Below the pieces are notes generated by a model. The model did no database searches. It was not told where the DNA came from and worked only from the letters and a program-made list of their open reading frames with translations. A DNA stretch of 19,328 nucleotides, from assembly GCA_031273985.1 (NCBI GenBank), contig JAISQV010000207.1, forward strand, positions 1 to 19,328, read 5' to 3'. Positions 5,091 through 11,846 of the stretch are shown piece by piece. The DNA is from Spirochaetaceae bacterium. Lineage in GTDB: Bacteria > Spirochaetota > Spirochaetia > Treponematales > Breznakiellaceae. Every line of letters starts with the position of its first letter. Position 1 is the first letter of the stretch. The position numbers and the translations under genes are program-made.

Positions 5091-6260
5091 TCAGGCAACC
5101 GCTTTTTTCAGGGCCTCTACCTTGTCGGTCTTTTCCCATGGGAATTCGCTGCGCCCGAAGTGGCCGTAGGAGGCGGTTTTGCGGTAAATGGGCCGGCGGA
5201 GGTTCAGCATATCGATGATCCCCGCGGGGCTGAGGTCGAAAAGTGCCGTTATGGCTTTTTCGATACGTTCTTCAGGAACCCTGGCCGTTCCGTAGGTGTC
5301 CACCATGACGGAAACCGGGAAGGGGACGCCGATGGCATAGGCCAACTGCACTTCGCATCGCTCCGCAAGTTTGGCGGCCACCACATTTTTGGCCACATAG
5401 CGGGCCGCATAGGCGGCGGAGCGGTCCACTTTGGTGGGGTCCTTGCCGGAGAAGGCGCCCCCGCCGTGCCGGCCCATGCCGCCGTAGGTGTCCACGATGA
5501 TCTTCCGGCCCGTGAGTCCCGTGTCGCCGAAGGGCCCGCCTATTACAAAGCGCCCCGTGGGGTTAATGTAGTATTTGGTTTTCTTGTCCAGAAGCCCCGT
5601 TGGTTCCAGAACGGGCCTGATTATTTCTTCGATAATGCCGGATTCCACATCCCGGTAGGAGATGCCGCCGTCGTGCTGATGGGATACCACGACAGCGTCA
5701 ATGCGCAGGGGCCGGTGCCCCTCGTATTCCACGGTTACCTGGCTTTTTGCGTCCGGGCGCAGCCAGGGGATAAGCTTTTTCTTCCGCAGTTCCGCGGCCT
5801 GGAGCAGTATCTTGTGGGCCTGCATGATGGGGAAGGGCATCAGCTCTTTGGTCTCGTTGCAGGCAAAACCGAACATCATGCCCTGGTCGCCGGCGCCCTG
5901 CTGCCCCTTGTACTTTTTGAGGCCCGCCCCGGAAACACCGCGGCTTATGTCGGGGGACTGATTGTGTATCATGTTCAGAGCGGACATGGAGTGGTAGTCC
6001 AGCCCGTAATCAGGGTCCGTGTAACCAATATCCCGCGCCACGGCACGGGCAATCTCCGTAACGTCCACATAGGTACTGGTAGTAATCTCACCTCCCACCA
6101 GCACGAGCGAGGTGGAGGCAAAGGTTTCGCAGGCGGTCCGGCTTTGGGGATCGTCTGTAAAACACGCATCGAGAATGGCGTCAGATATTTGATCGCACAG
6201 TTTATCCGGGTGTCCTTCGCTAACCGACTCGGAAGTGAAAAGATAACGCCTGCCGGCCAT
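5091..6260 (-). CDS. metK: S-adenosylmethionine synthetase
   Basis: This enzyme makes S-adenosylmethionine from methionine and ATP in the cytoplasm. The 389-residue product is normal MetK length. Near the N-terminus is [20 protein letters not shown], with the catalytic His17 in GHPDK. The [16 protein letters not shown] signature lies in the middle. [19 protein letters not shown], the phosphate-binding region, follows further on, and the C-terminus is [18 protein letters not shown] chose the ATG at 6260 because GAAGGAG lies about 6 nt before it and homology begins at [11 protein letters not shown]; an upstream in-frame ATG at 6299 has no such support. It is convergent with the cassette, and no clear -35/-10 pair was found upstream. 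Together with metY it links methionine synthesis to methyl donor supply. Confidence 0.97.
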   Translation of the reverse strand: MAGRRYLFTSESVSEGHPDKLCDQISDAILDACFTDDPQSRTACETFASTSLVLVGGEITTSTYVDVTEIARAVARDIGYTDPDYGLDYHSMSALNMIHNQSPDISRGVSGAGLKKYKGQQGAGDQGMMFGFACNETKELMPFPIMQAHKILLQAAELRKKKLIPWLRPDAKSQVTVEYEGHRPLRIDAVVVSHQHDGGISYRDVESGIIEEIIRPVLEPTGLLDKKTKYYINPTGRFVIGGPFGDTGLTGRKIIVDTYGGMGRHGGGAFSGKDPTKVDRSAAYAARYVAKNVVAAKLAERCEVQLAYAIGVPFPVSVMVDTYGTARVPEERIEKAITALFDLSPAGIIDMLNLRRPIYRKTASYGHFGRSEFPWEKTDKVEALKKAVA

Positions 6261-6305
6261 GTATAACTCCTTCGCAGCCCTTGGGCTGTCTTGATTCATC
6301 CTTAG

Positions 6306-6324
6306 TACTCTTACAGGAAGAGTA
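6306..6324 (-). other. 7-bp hairpin in the metK upstream region
   Basis: TACTCTT (6306-6312) and AAGAGTA (6318-6324) form a perfect inverted repeat with a 5-nt loop about 45 bp before the metK start. It could be an operator or leader hairpin. I see no recognisable SAM riboswitch. Confidence 0.35.
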
Positions 6325-6412
6325 GTGTATTTTGCGGGCCCTGTACAGACGGCAGCCCGAAAGGGCCGCCCAACCTGACGCGGCGTTCAAGTCCGGGATT
6401 CGGGCCATACCC

Positions 6413-6566
6413 GGGCGCATCCCCGCCGGACAAGCCCGGCGGGGACCGGGCTATCCGGGGAAGAACCCGCTTGCGCGGGGGAGGCTTCGCTCCGGCCCCC
6501 TCCCCCGCCGACAGGCGGGTTCTTGCGCCGGGTCTGCCCTTCGGGCACCCCTCCTATCCCTTGCGC
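6413..6566. repeat. GC-rich dispersed palindromic repeat, copy 1
   Basis: It begins GGGCGCATCCCCGCC and ends CTTCGGGCACCCCTCCTATCCCTTGCGC. Both ends and two interior blocks (GGCGGGGACCGGGCTAT and CGCTCCGGCCCC) recur at 19209-19318. This copy also holds a private inverted repeat, AAGAACCCGC (6461-6470) / GCGGGTTCTT (6515-6524). It fills most of the gap between metK and the STAS gene (6261-6650), which has no gene of its own. Confidence 0.7.
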
Positions 6567-6650
6567 GGAAGACCTGACGGGCGGGCGTTCTGCCTTCGAT
6601 AAACCACGGCGAAGCTCCTGGGTTTCCCTTCAGGTACCCCTCCGTCCCCG

Positions 6651-7202
6651 CTAGCCCAGGAAAACCTGCCCGGTATTGTCGATGGCAAGGATCGTGTTGC
6701 AGCCCGAACACTTGAACCTGCCCGGCTTTATGGCCTTAAGCTTCTTTGAGCAGATAGGGCAGGAAAAAATTTTGGGGAAGATGGCGGCGTGGGTCTTCTC
6801 GGCGCCGCTGCGGAAGAAGCTGATCGAGTCCTCCAGGGTACCCTTGATGGTAAAAAACTGGGAGAAGCCCAGAAGCTGGAACACTTCGTAGACCTTGGAC
6901 TGTATCTCCAGCAGTATCAGGTCGCCTCCCTTGGGCTTCACCGACTTGAGGAAGGCCGTAAAGGAGCCTATGCCGGTGGAGGACACATAGTTCAGGCCGC
7001 CGCAGTGGAAGATCAGCTTGATATAGCCCGCTTCAATGGCCTTGGCAATCCGTTTTTGGAAATAGTTCGAGTTGTAGGTGTCTATGTAGCCCGTCAGGTG
7101 GAGGACCAGGCAGCCCTCGATCTCATCAACCTTCTGCAATTTAATTTTGAGGCTTTCGTCTTTCTCGTCGTCAAAACCCAGCACTATGTCGTTGTTCGTC
7201 AT
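6651..7202 (-). CDS. STAS-domain anti-sigma factor antagonist with C-terminal zinc ribbon
   Basis: This is a predicted cytoplasmic partner-switching regulator. Residues about 20-130 form a STAS domain: VLHLTGYIDTYNSNYFQKRI, then LNYVSSTGIGSF, with Ser75 in the position of the phosphorylated serine of SpoIIAA/RsbV, then FQLLGFSQFFTIKGTLEDSI. Residues 148-168 have two CxxC pairs (Cys148, Cys151, Cys165, Cys168) in CPICSKKL...FKCSGC, a zinc ribbon. Classical antagonists are about 110 residues; this one has 183 because of the added ribbon. GGGAG lies about 5 nt before ATG 7202. It has its own promoter and is divergent from the methyltransferase gene. The cognate kinase and sigma factor are not in the window. 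Confidence 0.85.
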   Translation of the reverse strand: MTNNDIVLGFDDEKDESLKIKLQKVDEIEGCLVLHLTGYIDTYNSNYFQKRIAKAIEAGYIKLIFHCGGLNYVSSTGIGSFTAFLKSVKPKGGDLILLEIQSKVYEVFQLLGFSQFFTIKGTLEDSISFFRSGAEKTHAAIFPKIFSCPICSKKLKAIKPGRFKCSGCNTILAIDNTGQVFLG

Positions 7203-7312
7203 GACGCTCCCTTGGCCGTTATCCGGGCGGCCTGAAAACCGGGGCCGGGGCCCCGTGATTTTCCCCTCGATCTGAGGCCGGTTTCGGTATTGGCTCCCTG
7301 AAACCGCCCCAC

Positions 7313-7341
7313 ATTATTATATTTTAATCGTTCCTTGTCAA
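7313..7341 (-). promoter_or_regulatory. Sigma70-type promoter of the STAS gene
   Basis: On the minus strand a perfect TTGACA (7341-7336) is followed after 17 bp by AATAAT (7318-7313). The predicted start near 7306 leaves a leader of about 100 nt rich in short GC inverted repeats. Confidence 0.6.
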
Positions 7342-7367
7342 ACGAACTACCCCGCGCCGAAAGATTC

Positions 7368-7434
7368 TTGGGTAGGCCCGCCCCTATTAAGTATAGTGCG
7401 GCGGCTTTCTTATTTCCCGTTACGGAACTATACT
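7368..7434 (+). promoter_or_regulatory. Candidate promoters of the RNA methyltransferase gene
   Basis: Two options are visible: TTGGGT (7368-7373) with TATAGT (7392-7397), spacing 18; or TATACT (7429-7434) with a poor -35, which would start transcription at or next to the ATG at 7440. There is no Shine-Dalgarno before that ATG, so a leaderless transcript is possible. Confidence 0.35.
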
Positions 7435-7439
7435 GACCC

Positions 7440-8201
7440 ATGCTTCTCGATGATGTGATCATCGTCCTGGCCCGGCCCGCCGAGGGCGGCAATGTAGGGG
7501 CCCTTTGCCGGGCCATGATGAACATGGGGCTCTCCCGCCTGCGGGTCGTGCCCGAGCCCCCGGAGCGGGCATTGTCAGGCCGGCCCTTGTCAGGGCTGGA
7601 CGAAACGCTGATACGCACGCGGGCGGTCCACGCCGCCGGCATCTGGGACAGGGCGGGGCTCTTCCCCAGCCTGAAGGAAGCCGTTGCCGACTGCGCCCTC
7701 GTCATAGGCGTTACCCGCCGCCAGGGCCGCCGCCGCAAGGCCCACTCCATGACCGCCTCGGAGACCGCCGCCTACCTGAGGGACAGGCCGGGGCCCGCGG
7801 CCCTGGTGTTCGGCAACGAGCGCAACGGCCTGGACGACGGGGAGCTGCATGCCTGTAATCTCGCCGCCCATATTCCCTCGGATCCGGCCTTTCCCTCCCT
7901 CAACCTCTCCCATGCGGCGCAGATTTTTTGCTACGAAGTTTACCGCGCCCTTGGCCCTCCCGGAGCATACGGCGGGCAGGGCGGGCGCTGGGTCCCCCTG
8001 GACCAGGCCGCCCTCGACGCGGCGGCGGGCTCGGTAACGGCTTCCCTGGCGGCGCTGGGCTTCTACAAGCAGCCCGGCCGGGAGGAGCAGGAGCGCTTTT
8101 TCCGGGATATTTTTGCCCGCGCCGCCCTGACCCGGCGGGAGGCGGAGTATCTGACCGGTATCTTCGCCAAGGCCGCCCGTCTGGCGGGCAGCCGGGAGTA
8201 G
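7440..8201 (+). CDS. trmJ: SpoU/TrmH-family RNA 2'-O-methyltransferase, TrmJ-like
   Basis: This is a SAM-dependent methyltransferase with a trefoil-knot fold, likely modifying the ribose at tRNA position 32. The 253-residue product has the three SPOUT motifs: GGNVGALCRAMMNMG (about 16-30), ALVFGNERNGLDDGEL (about residue 120), and PSLNLSHAAQIFCYEVYRAL (about residue 150). The C-terminal helical region FFRDIFARAALTRREAEYLTGIF matches the dimerising tail of TrmJ rather than TrmH or RlmB. The start ATG 7440 gives MLLDDVIIVLARP, which aligns with the usual first strand. Substrate specificity is inference from overall layout. Confidence 0.85.
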   Translation: MLLDDVIIVLARPAEGGNVGALCRAMMNMGLSRLRVVPEPPERALSGRPLSGLDETLIRTRAVHAAGIWDRAGLFPSLKEAVADCALVIGVTRRQGRRRKAHSMTASETAAYLRDRPGPAALVFGNERNGLDDGELHACNLAAHIPSDPAFPSLNLSHAAQIFCYEVYRALGPPGAYGGQGGRWVPLDQAALDAAAGSVTASLAALGFYKQPGREEQERFFRDIFARAALTRREAEYLTGIFAKAARLAGSRE

Positions 8202-8307
8202 TGCAGAATCTGCAATTAAGCTGTGAGTAAGGCGGGGAGAATAGTAACCGCTTATCCGCTGTGGAACTAAGGGAAAGTAGACCGCGTGTCCTTCGCGGAC
8301 TCTTTGT

Positions 8308-8321
8308 ATATGCGCCGGCCC
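8308..8321. repeat. 14-bp word shared with the metK 3' flank
   Basis: ATATGCGCCGGCCC occurs here, 8 bp past the 3' end of the minus-strand FAD gene. It occurs again at 5067-5080, about 10 bp past the 3' end of minus-strand metK. It may be a remnant of a shared 3'-flanking element; chance cannot be excluded. Confidence 0.3.
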
Positions 8322-8328
8322 TGGGCGT

Positions 8329-9597
8329 TCATGCCGGGGGGAGTTCTTCGGCGGGGACTTTGAGCGCGGGCGGGGCGGGGGTTCCCGGCGTGCGGGGGCG
8401 CTGTTTTGCGCGGCGCAGGGGGTTGAAGGCGCTGTTTTTCCTGGGTTCCAGGCCGAGTTCTTCCAGCACTTCCAGGGTGAGGCGCGCCGCGTCTTCAGCG
8501 ATGGCCGGGGCGGCGGTGAGGCCGGGGTAGCCCGCGCCCGCGGCGTGGATCAGGTTCAGCGTTCTTCTGCCTCTTTCCGCGACAAAGTTTCCGCCGCACC
8601 GGGGCCTGCTGAGGCCGTTGAGGATACGCCGGGATGATTCCCGGACATCCTGGCCCGGCGCCCTTCTTTCGGGGATCGAGTAGAATTCATCCCCCGCCAG
8701 GGCCGCCACATCCCCGGCAAAAATTCCGGCGGCGTTGACCACCGCCCTGGGGTACAGCGCCCCCCGGTTGGTTTCCACCCGGACTATCCTGCCCTCCCGC
8801 AGCGTAAAGCCCAGGGCCGCCGTATTGAGGCTTATCCGCGCCCCGTTTTCCTGAGCGTTTTCCGCGCAGGCGCTGATGAGATCCCGGGGGCAGACCAGGC
8901 CGGCGCTGGGGAAAAAGAGGGCCGCCCTGGCGCCGCCGAGCCGGGGTTCCCTGCGGCGGAGTTCCCGCTTGAGGATAACCCGGACCCCCCGGACCCTGAG
9001 CCATTTCCAGTAGCCGAGGGAGAGGTAGAGGAGGGGGACGAGCAGGGGGTTCGAGAAGCAGAAGTACTGGCCGCTGCGCTTGAAGGCTACGCCCAGCTCG
9101 CCGGTTATGCTGCCGAACATGACGTTGCCCCTCAGGGTGTAGCGGTGGCCGGGGCTGCCCTTTTTCAGGTCCGCCCCGGAGTGCACGAGGCTTTGTTGCC
9201 CGCAGGAGTCGCGGGGGGCCAGGCGGTGTTCCTTTTCTATGAGGAGTATGTCCAGGCGGTAGCGGGAGAGTTCCCGGGCAAGGGCCGCGCCGGTGATTCC
9301 CCCGCCTATGATCAGCACGTCCGGCTTCCGGCCTTCGAGGCTGCGGTCCCGGATCTCCGGGAGGCCCAGGGCGGGAATGACGGCGCCCTCCAGTTCTATC
9401 TTGTTCACCAGGGCGCCCTGCCGGAAGCCCGCCCTGCGCAGTATGCGCCGCGCCCGTTTTTCCGCCGTAACAATGCCCTTCCGGCGCCTGAGGCTTCCCT
9501 CAAGAAAGACCCGGTCCCCGTCTCTCCGGGCGTGCAGTTTGCCCTTGTACAGGGTCTCCAGTTTTTTGTTCAAAGCCTGTTCCAGGTCGCTACGCAT
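8329..9597 (-). CDS. GlpA-like FAD-dependent oxidoreductase, apparently internally shortened
   Basis: Residues 1-75 form a small basic alpha/beta segment (GKLHARRDGDRVFLEGSLRR) resembling BON-like N-termini seen on some bacterial FAD oxidoreductases. The FAD Rossmann motif GGGITGAALARE starts at 98, with Glu121 at the end of the second strand, then SLVHSGADLKKGSPGHRYTL. The C-terminal FAD segment LNLIHAAGAGYPGLTAAPAIAE is present near 347-368. Between YSIPERRAPG (about 315) and ILNGLSRP (about 325) the family normally has some 80 further residues, including GEY and a PTxxGNxxxGP-type loop, and these are missing. The usual Cys-rich C-terminal extension is also absent. The reading frame is intact. 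A TTGACC/TACAGT promoter (9640-9612) would give a leader of only about 8 nt, with no Shine-Dalgarno. The substrate is unknown, and it may be a decaying gene. Confidence 0.75.
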   Translation of the reverse strand: MRSDLEQALNKKLETLYKGKLHARRDGDRVFLEGSLRRRKGIVTAEKRARRILRRAGFRQGALVNKIELEGAVIPALGLPEIRDRSLEGRKPDVLIIGGGITGAALARELSRYRLDILLIEKEHRLAPRDSCGQQSLVHSGADLKKGSPGHRYTLRGNVMFGSITGELGVAFKRSGQYFCFSNPLLVPLLYLSLGYWKWLRVRGVRVILKRELRRREPRLGGARAALFFPSAGLVCPRDLISACAENAQENGARISLNTAALGFTLREGRIVRVETNRGALYPRAVVNAAGIFAGDVAALAGDEFYSIPERRAPGQDVRESSRRILNGLSRPRCGGNFVAERGRRTLNLIHAAGAGYPGLTAAPAIAEDAARLTLEVLEELGLEPRKNSAFNPLRRAKQRPRTPGTPAPPALKVPAEELPPA

Positions 9598-9611
9598 GAT
9601 GTTGTACTGAT

Positions 9612-9640
9612 ACTGTAACGCGCCCCCGCCCCCCGGTCAA
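9612..9640 (-). promoter_or_regulatory. Candidate promoter of the FAD oxidoreductase gene
   Basis: On the minus strand TTGACC (9640-9635) and TACAGT (9617-9612) are 17 bp apart. Transcription would begin about 8 nt before the ATG at 9597. Confidence 0.4.
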
Positions 9641-10035
9641 AGCTGAACTTCCCGGAAACGCTCCCCGTTCCGGGGCAAAAGGGAAAAAAGCGCTGAATGT
9701 TACGCTAAACTGCCCTGGCGAAGCAGATACGCTGCGCAAAGGCGTCTGTCACCGTTTTTGCAGACCGGGAACCGGCCGGGGGCGTTGCGGGCGGAGGGAA
9801 AACCAAGACAGTCCGCGGATTTACACGGAGTCTACGGATTACACGGATTTTCGTTCCAATACCTTCTTAATCCGTGAAAAATCGGTGAAAATCCGTGGAT
9901 AAATTTCTTAGCTTGTTGACCGGCCGGGGGCAGCGGGGAATCACGGGGCGTTGCGGGGTGTCCCCGCAGAGGGGGTAGCGCAAGACGCCGCAGGCGGCTG
10001 GAGCGTAGGGGGAGACTTCCCCCTCCCTCCCCCTC
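9641..10035. other. Non-coding, repeat-rich region between divergent genes
   Basis: No gene is seen. The word ACCGGCCGGGGGC occurs twice (near 9770 and 9919), flanking the imperfect palindrome at about 9811-9905. Beyond it are compact GC hairpins: TGCGGGG/CCCCGCA (9952-9968, 3-nt loop) and AGGGGGA/TCCCCCT (10007-10024, 4-nt loop). The latter ends about 12 bp before the cheW promoter. Confidence 0.5.
9811..9905. repeat. Imperfect palindromic element (CACGGATT-rich)
   Basis: The left arm with repeated TACACGG/TACGGATT words (9811-9850) is roughly complementary to the right arm TTAATCCGTG...AATCCGTGGATAA (9868-9905). In style it resembles the palindromic elements at 2138 and 11628, though its sequence differs. 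Confidence 0.5.
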
Positions 10036-10064
10036 TTGAATCGCGGCCCTTTACATGGTAGAGT
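10036..10064 (+). promoter_or_regulatory. Sigma70-type promoter of the cheW operon
   Basis: TTGAAT (10036-10041) and TAGAGT (10059-10064) are 17 bp apart. Start near 10071 gives a 29-nt leader to ATG 10100. Confidence 0.65.
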
Positions 10065-10099
10065 TAGAAGAAACGTAGGTGCGGATCGAGGGGTGTTTC

Positions 10100-10576
10100 A
10101 TGGCGGATCAGAATCAATTGGTTACATTCCAGCTCGGCGAAGAGTTGTACGGGATCAACATCATGGATGTGAAGGAGATTGTCCGGGTGCAGTCTATCCG
10201 GGCGATTCCGAATGCCCCGAGTTATGTGGAGGGGATTTTTAATCTGCGCCACGAGATCATTCCCATCATCAATCTGCATAAACGGTTCCACTTGAAGAAG
10301 ACGCTGAATTCCGAGGATGACGAGCTTCTTTCCGGGTTTATCATCATTGATATTGACGGGATGAAGCTGGGGGTGATCATTGACCGGGTGAGCCGGGTGG
10401 TTACGATTGAGAAGGACGATGTTCAGCCGCCGCCCCAGATGTTGAGCGGTATAGGGGCCGAGTATATTCAGGGGGTGGTGCGGCAGGAACACGGGTATCT
10501 TATTATTTTGGATATTAGGGATCTGTTTAACCCCAAGGAATTGCAGAAGATAGCCGATCTGCGGCGCCCGGCCTGA
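10100..10576 (+). CDS. cheW: Chemotaxis coupling protein CheW
   Basis: CheW is a cytoplasmic scaffold linking chemoreceptors to the CheA kinase in the signalling array. The 158-residue product is typical in length. It starts LVTFQLGEELYGINIMDVKEI, followed by the coupling region IRAIPNAPSYVEGIFNLR, then EIIPIINLHKRF, MKLGVIIDRVSRVVTI and YIQGVVRQEHGYLIILDI. I chose ATG 10100, which has GAGGGG 6 nt upstream and begins MADQNQLVTFQ; an earlier GTG at 10079 would add seven unlikely residues. It is the first gene of the plus-strand run and 18 bp from the next gene. No other chemotaxis gene is present here, so its receptor and CheA partners lie elsewhere. Confidence 0.95.
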   Translation: MADQNQLVTFQLGEELYGINIMDVKEIVRVQSIRAIPNAPSYVEGIFNLRHEIIPIINLHKRFHLKKTLNSEDDELLSGFIIIDIDGMKLGVIIDRVSRVVTIEKDDVQPPPQMLSGIGAEYIQGVVRQEHGYLIILDIRDLFNPKELQKIADLRRPA

Positions 10577-10594
10577 TTTTGAAGGCTGGCTCCC

Positions 10595-11620
10595 GTGAAA
10601 ATTGAAGTTTATTCTCCGACCATACGGCGGAAGGAGATGGCCGCGGTGCTGGCCGCCATGGCTGATGACCGTGTGGGCCCCGGGGAGGGTTCCCGTATGC
10701 TTGTGCAGAGCGCCCGGGAGTACCTTGAGTTCGATCACGCCCTGGCCCTGAGGAGTCCCGCCCGCGCCCTGTTCATAGCCCTGGAGTCTCTTTCCCTTTC
10801 CGACGGCGACGGGGTGCTGGTTTCGGCCCTGGCCCCGCGTTACTACGCCCAGGTTCTCTCCGAGCTGCGGCTGCGCCCGGTGTTCTGCGATACGGCGCCG
10901 GGTTCGGCCTGTACCGACGCGGCCCTGATGGGCGCGGCCCTTGCCCGTGAGGGGGGGCGCTGCATCGTGGCGAGCCACAGTCTGGGTTTTGTGCCGGACA
11001 TGGAGGCTATTTGCGGCCTGGGGCTCCCGGTGATCGAGGATATTTCCCAGAGTTACGGGGGGAGTTACGGCGGAAAGCCCGCGGGTTCCCTGGGGCAGCT
11101 CGTTATTCTGGGGCTGGAGGAGCAGGATATGCTCACCGCCGGGGGAGGTGCCCTGCTCTACGCGCCGAAGCGCCGGGAAGCGGGGGTGCTGAGGGGGCTG
11201 GAGCCCCTGAGCGAGTACAGCCTGCCGGACCTGAACGCGGCGATGGCGGCGGTTCAGTTTAAGGAGGCCCCCCGGAATCTGGAGAGGCGCCGGGCCATTG
11301 CCCAGGTCTACCTCCAGGCGGCCCAGCGGACCCGGCACCGGCAGTTTCAGTCCGCCGGCGAGGGGGAGTACAATAACTATGCCTTCCCCCTGATTCTTGA
11401 GACGGGGATGAAGGATGTTAAGGCCTACGCCAAAAAGAAGGATATTGTCGTGGAGAGCGCCTTTGACAGCCGCAGTCTGATAGGCTCCGTGCCCGAAGCG
11501 GCGGAATCTGTGCCCGAAGCCTGGTCGCTTTCCCTGAGAACAGCGCTTTTCCCCCTCTACCCCCGCCTTGGCTCCTCCGAAACGGAAAAGATTGCGAAGC
11601 TCATCATGACTCTGCCCTAG
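10595..11620 (+). CDS. DegT/DnrJ/EryC1/StrS-fold protein lacking the catalytic lysine
   Basis: The 341-residue product has the layout of the sugar aminotransferase family that uses PLP. VIEDISQSYGGSYGGKPAGSLG (about 147-167) matches the family's IEDxxQ...G motif, with Asp149 and Gln152 that hold the cofactor ring. The next motif, normally SFHxxKxLxxGEGG with the Schiff-base lysine, reads LGLEEQDMLTAGGGALLYAP. Asp178 sits where the lysine should be, and no lysine is nearby. The N- and C-terminal parts are otherwise well formed. It may be a non-catalytic binding protein or use PMP without a lysine, as some dehydratases of this fold do. Start is GTG 10595 with a weak GAAGG site 9 nt upstream. 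It is likely co-transcribed with cheW. I remember a similar spsC/spsF-like annotation beside cheW in T. pallidum. Confidence 0.75.
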   Translation: MKIEVYSPTIRRKEMAAVLAAMADDRVGPGEGSRMLVQSAREYLEFDHALALRSPARALFIALESLSLSDGDGVLVSALAPRYYAQVLSELRLRPVFCDTAPGSACTDAALMGAALAREGGRCIVASHSLGFVPDMEAICGLGLPVIEDISQSYGGSYGGKPAGSLGQLVILGLEEQDMLTAGGGALLYAPKRREAGVLRGLEPLSEYSLPDLNAAMAAVQFKEAPRNLERRRAIAQVYLQAAQRTRHRQFQSAGEGEYNNYAFPLILETGMKDVKAYAKKKDIVVESAFDSRSLIGSVPEAAESVPEAWSLSLRTALFPLYPRLGSSETEKIAKLIMTLP

Positions 11621-11627
11621 CGAGGTG

Positions 11628-11830
11628 CGGATGCACACGAAGGCAAGGCCAAGAGTTACACCAAGGCGCGGAAGGATACACGGAGGCGCACGAAGGAAGA
11701 CATGGAAAGCGTCCGGATTCGCCTCTCCCATCCTTCTTTTTCTTTCTTCCTTATTTTTCCTTCTTCGCCTTGGTGCGCCTTTGTGGTTAAATTCTTTATT
11801 TGAGTCGGATCGTTTAGATGCGTTAAGGTT
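11628..11830. mobile_element. Palindromic element flanked by 11-bp direct repeats
   Basis: CTAGCGAGGTG occurs at 11617-11627 and again at 11831-11841. Between them is a 203-bp imperfect palindrome: a left arm with TTACACCAAGGCGCGGAAGG and a right arm with CCTTCTTCGCC and TTTGTGGTTAAATTC. Each flanking copy carries the TAG stop of the upstream gene and the GAGGTG ribosome site. Insertion with an 11-bp target duplication would therefore leave both neighbouring genes intact. The right arm resembles the complement of the left arm of the element at 2138. Confidence 0.6.
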
Positions 11831-11846
11831 CTAGCGAGGTGGGGGA

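Noticed and set aside
5064..6266. Long open frame on the strand opposite metK
   Set aside because: It is antisense to a certain gene and its translation shows no family motifs. It exists because the GC-rich codon bias of metK leaves stops rare on the other strand.
9641..10035. CRISPR-like or tRNA content in the repeat-rich gap
   Set aside because: The repeats are inverted and not regularly spaced, and no cloverleaf with a plausible anticodon arm was found.
10064..11731. 555-codon open frame antisense to cheW and the DegT-like gene
   Set aside because: It covers two well-supported genes and a palindromic element, and its His/Gly/Arg-rich composition is typical of shadow frames.
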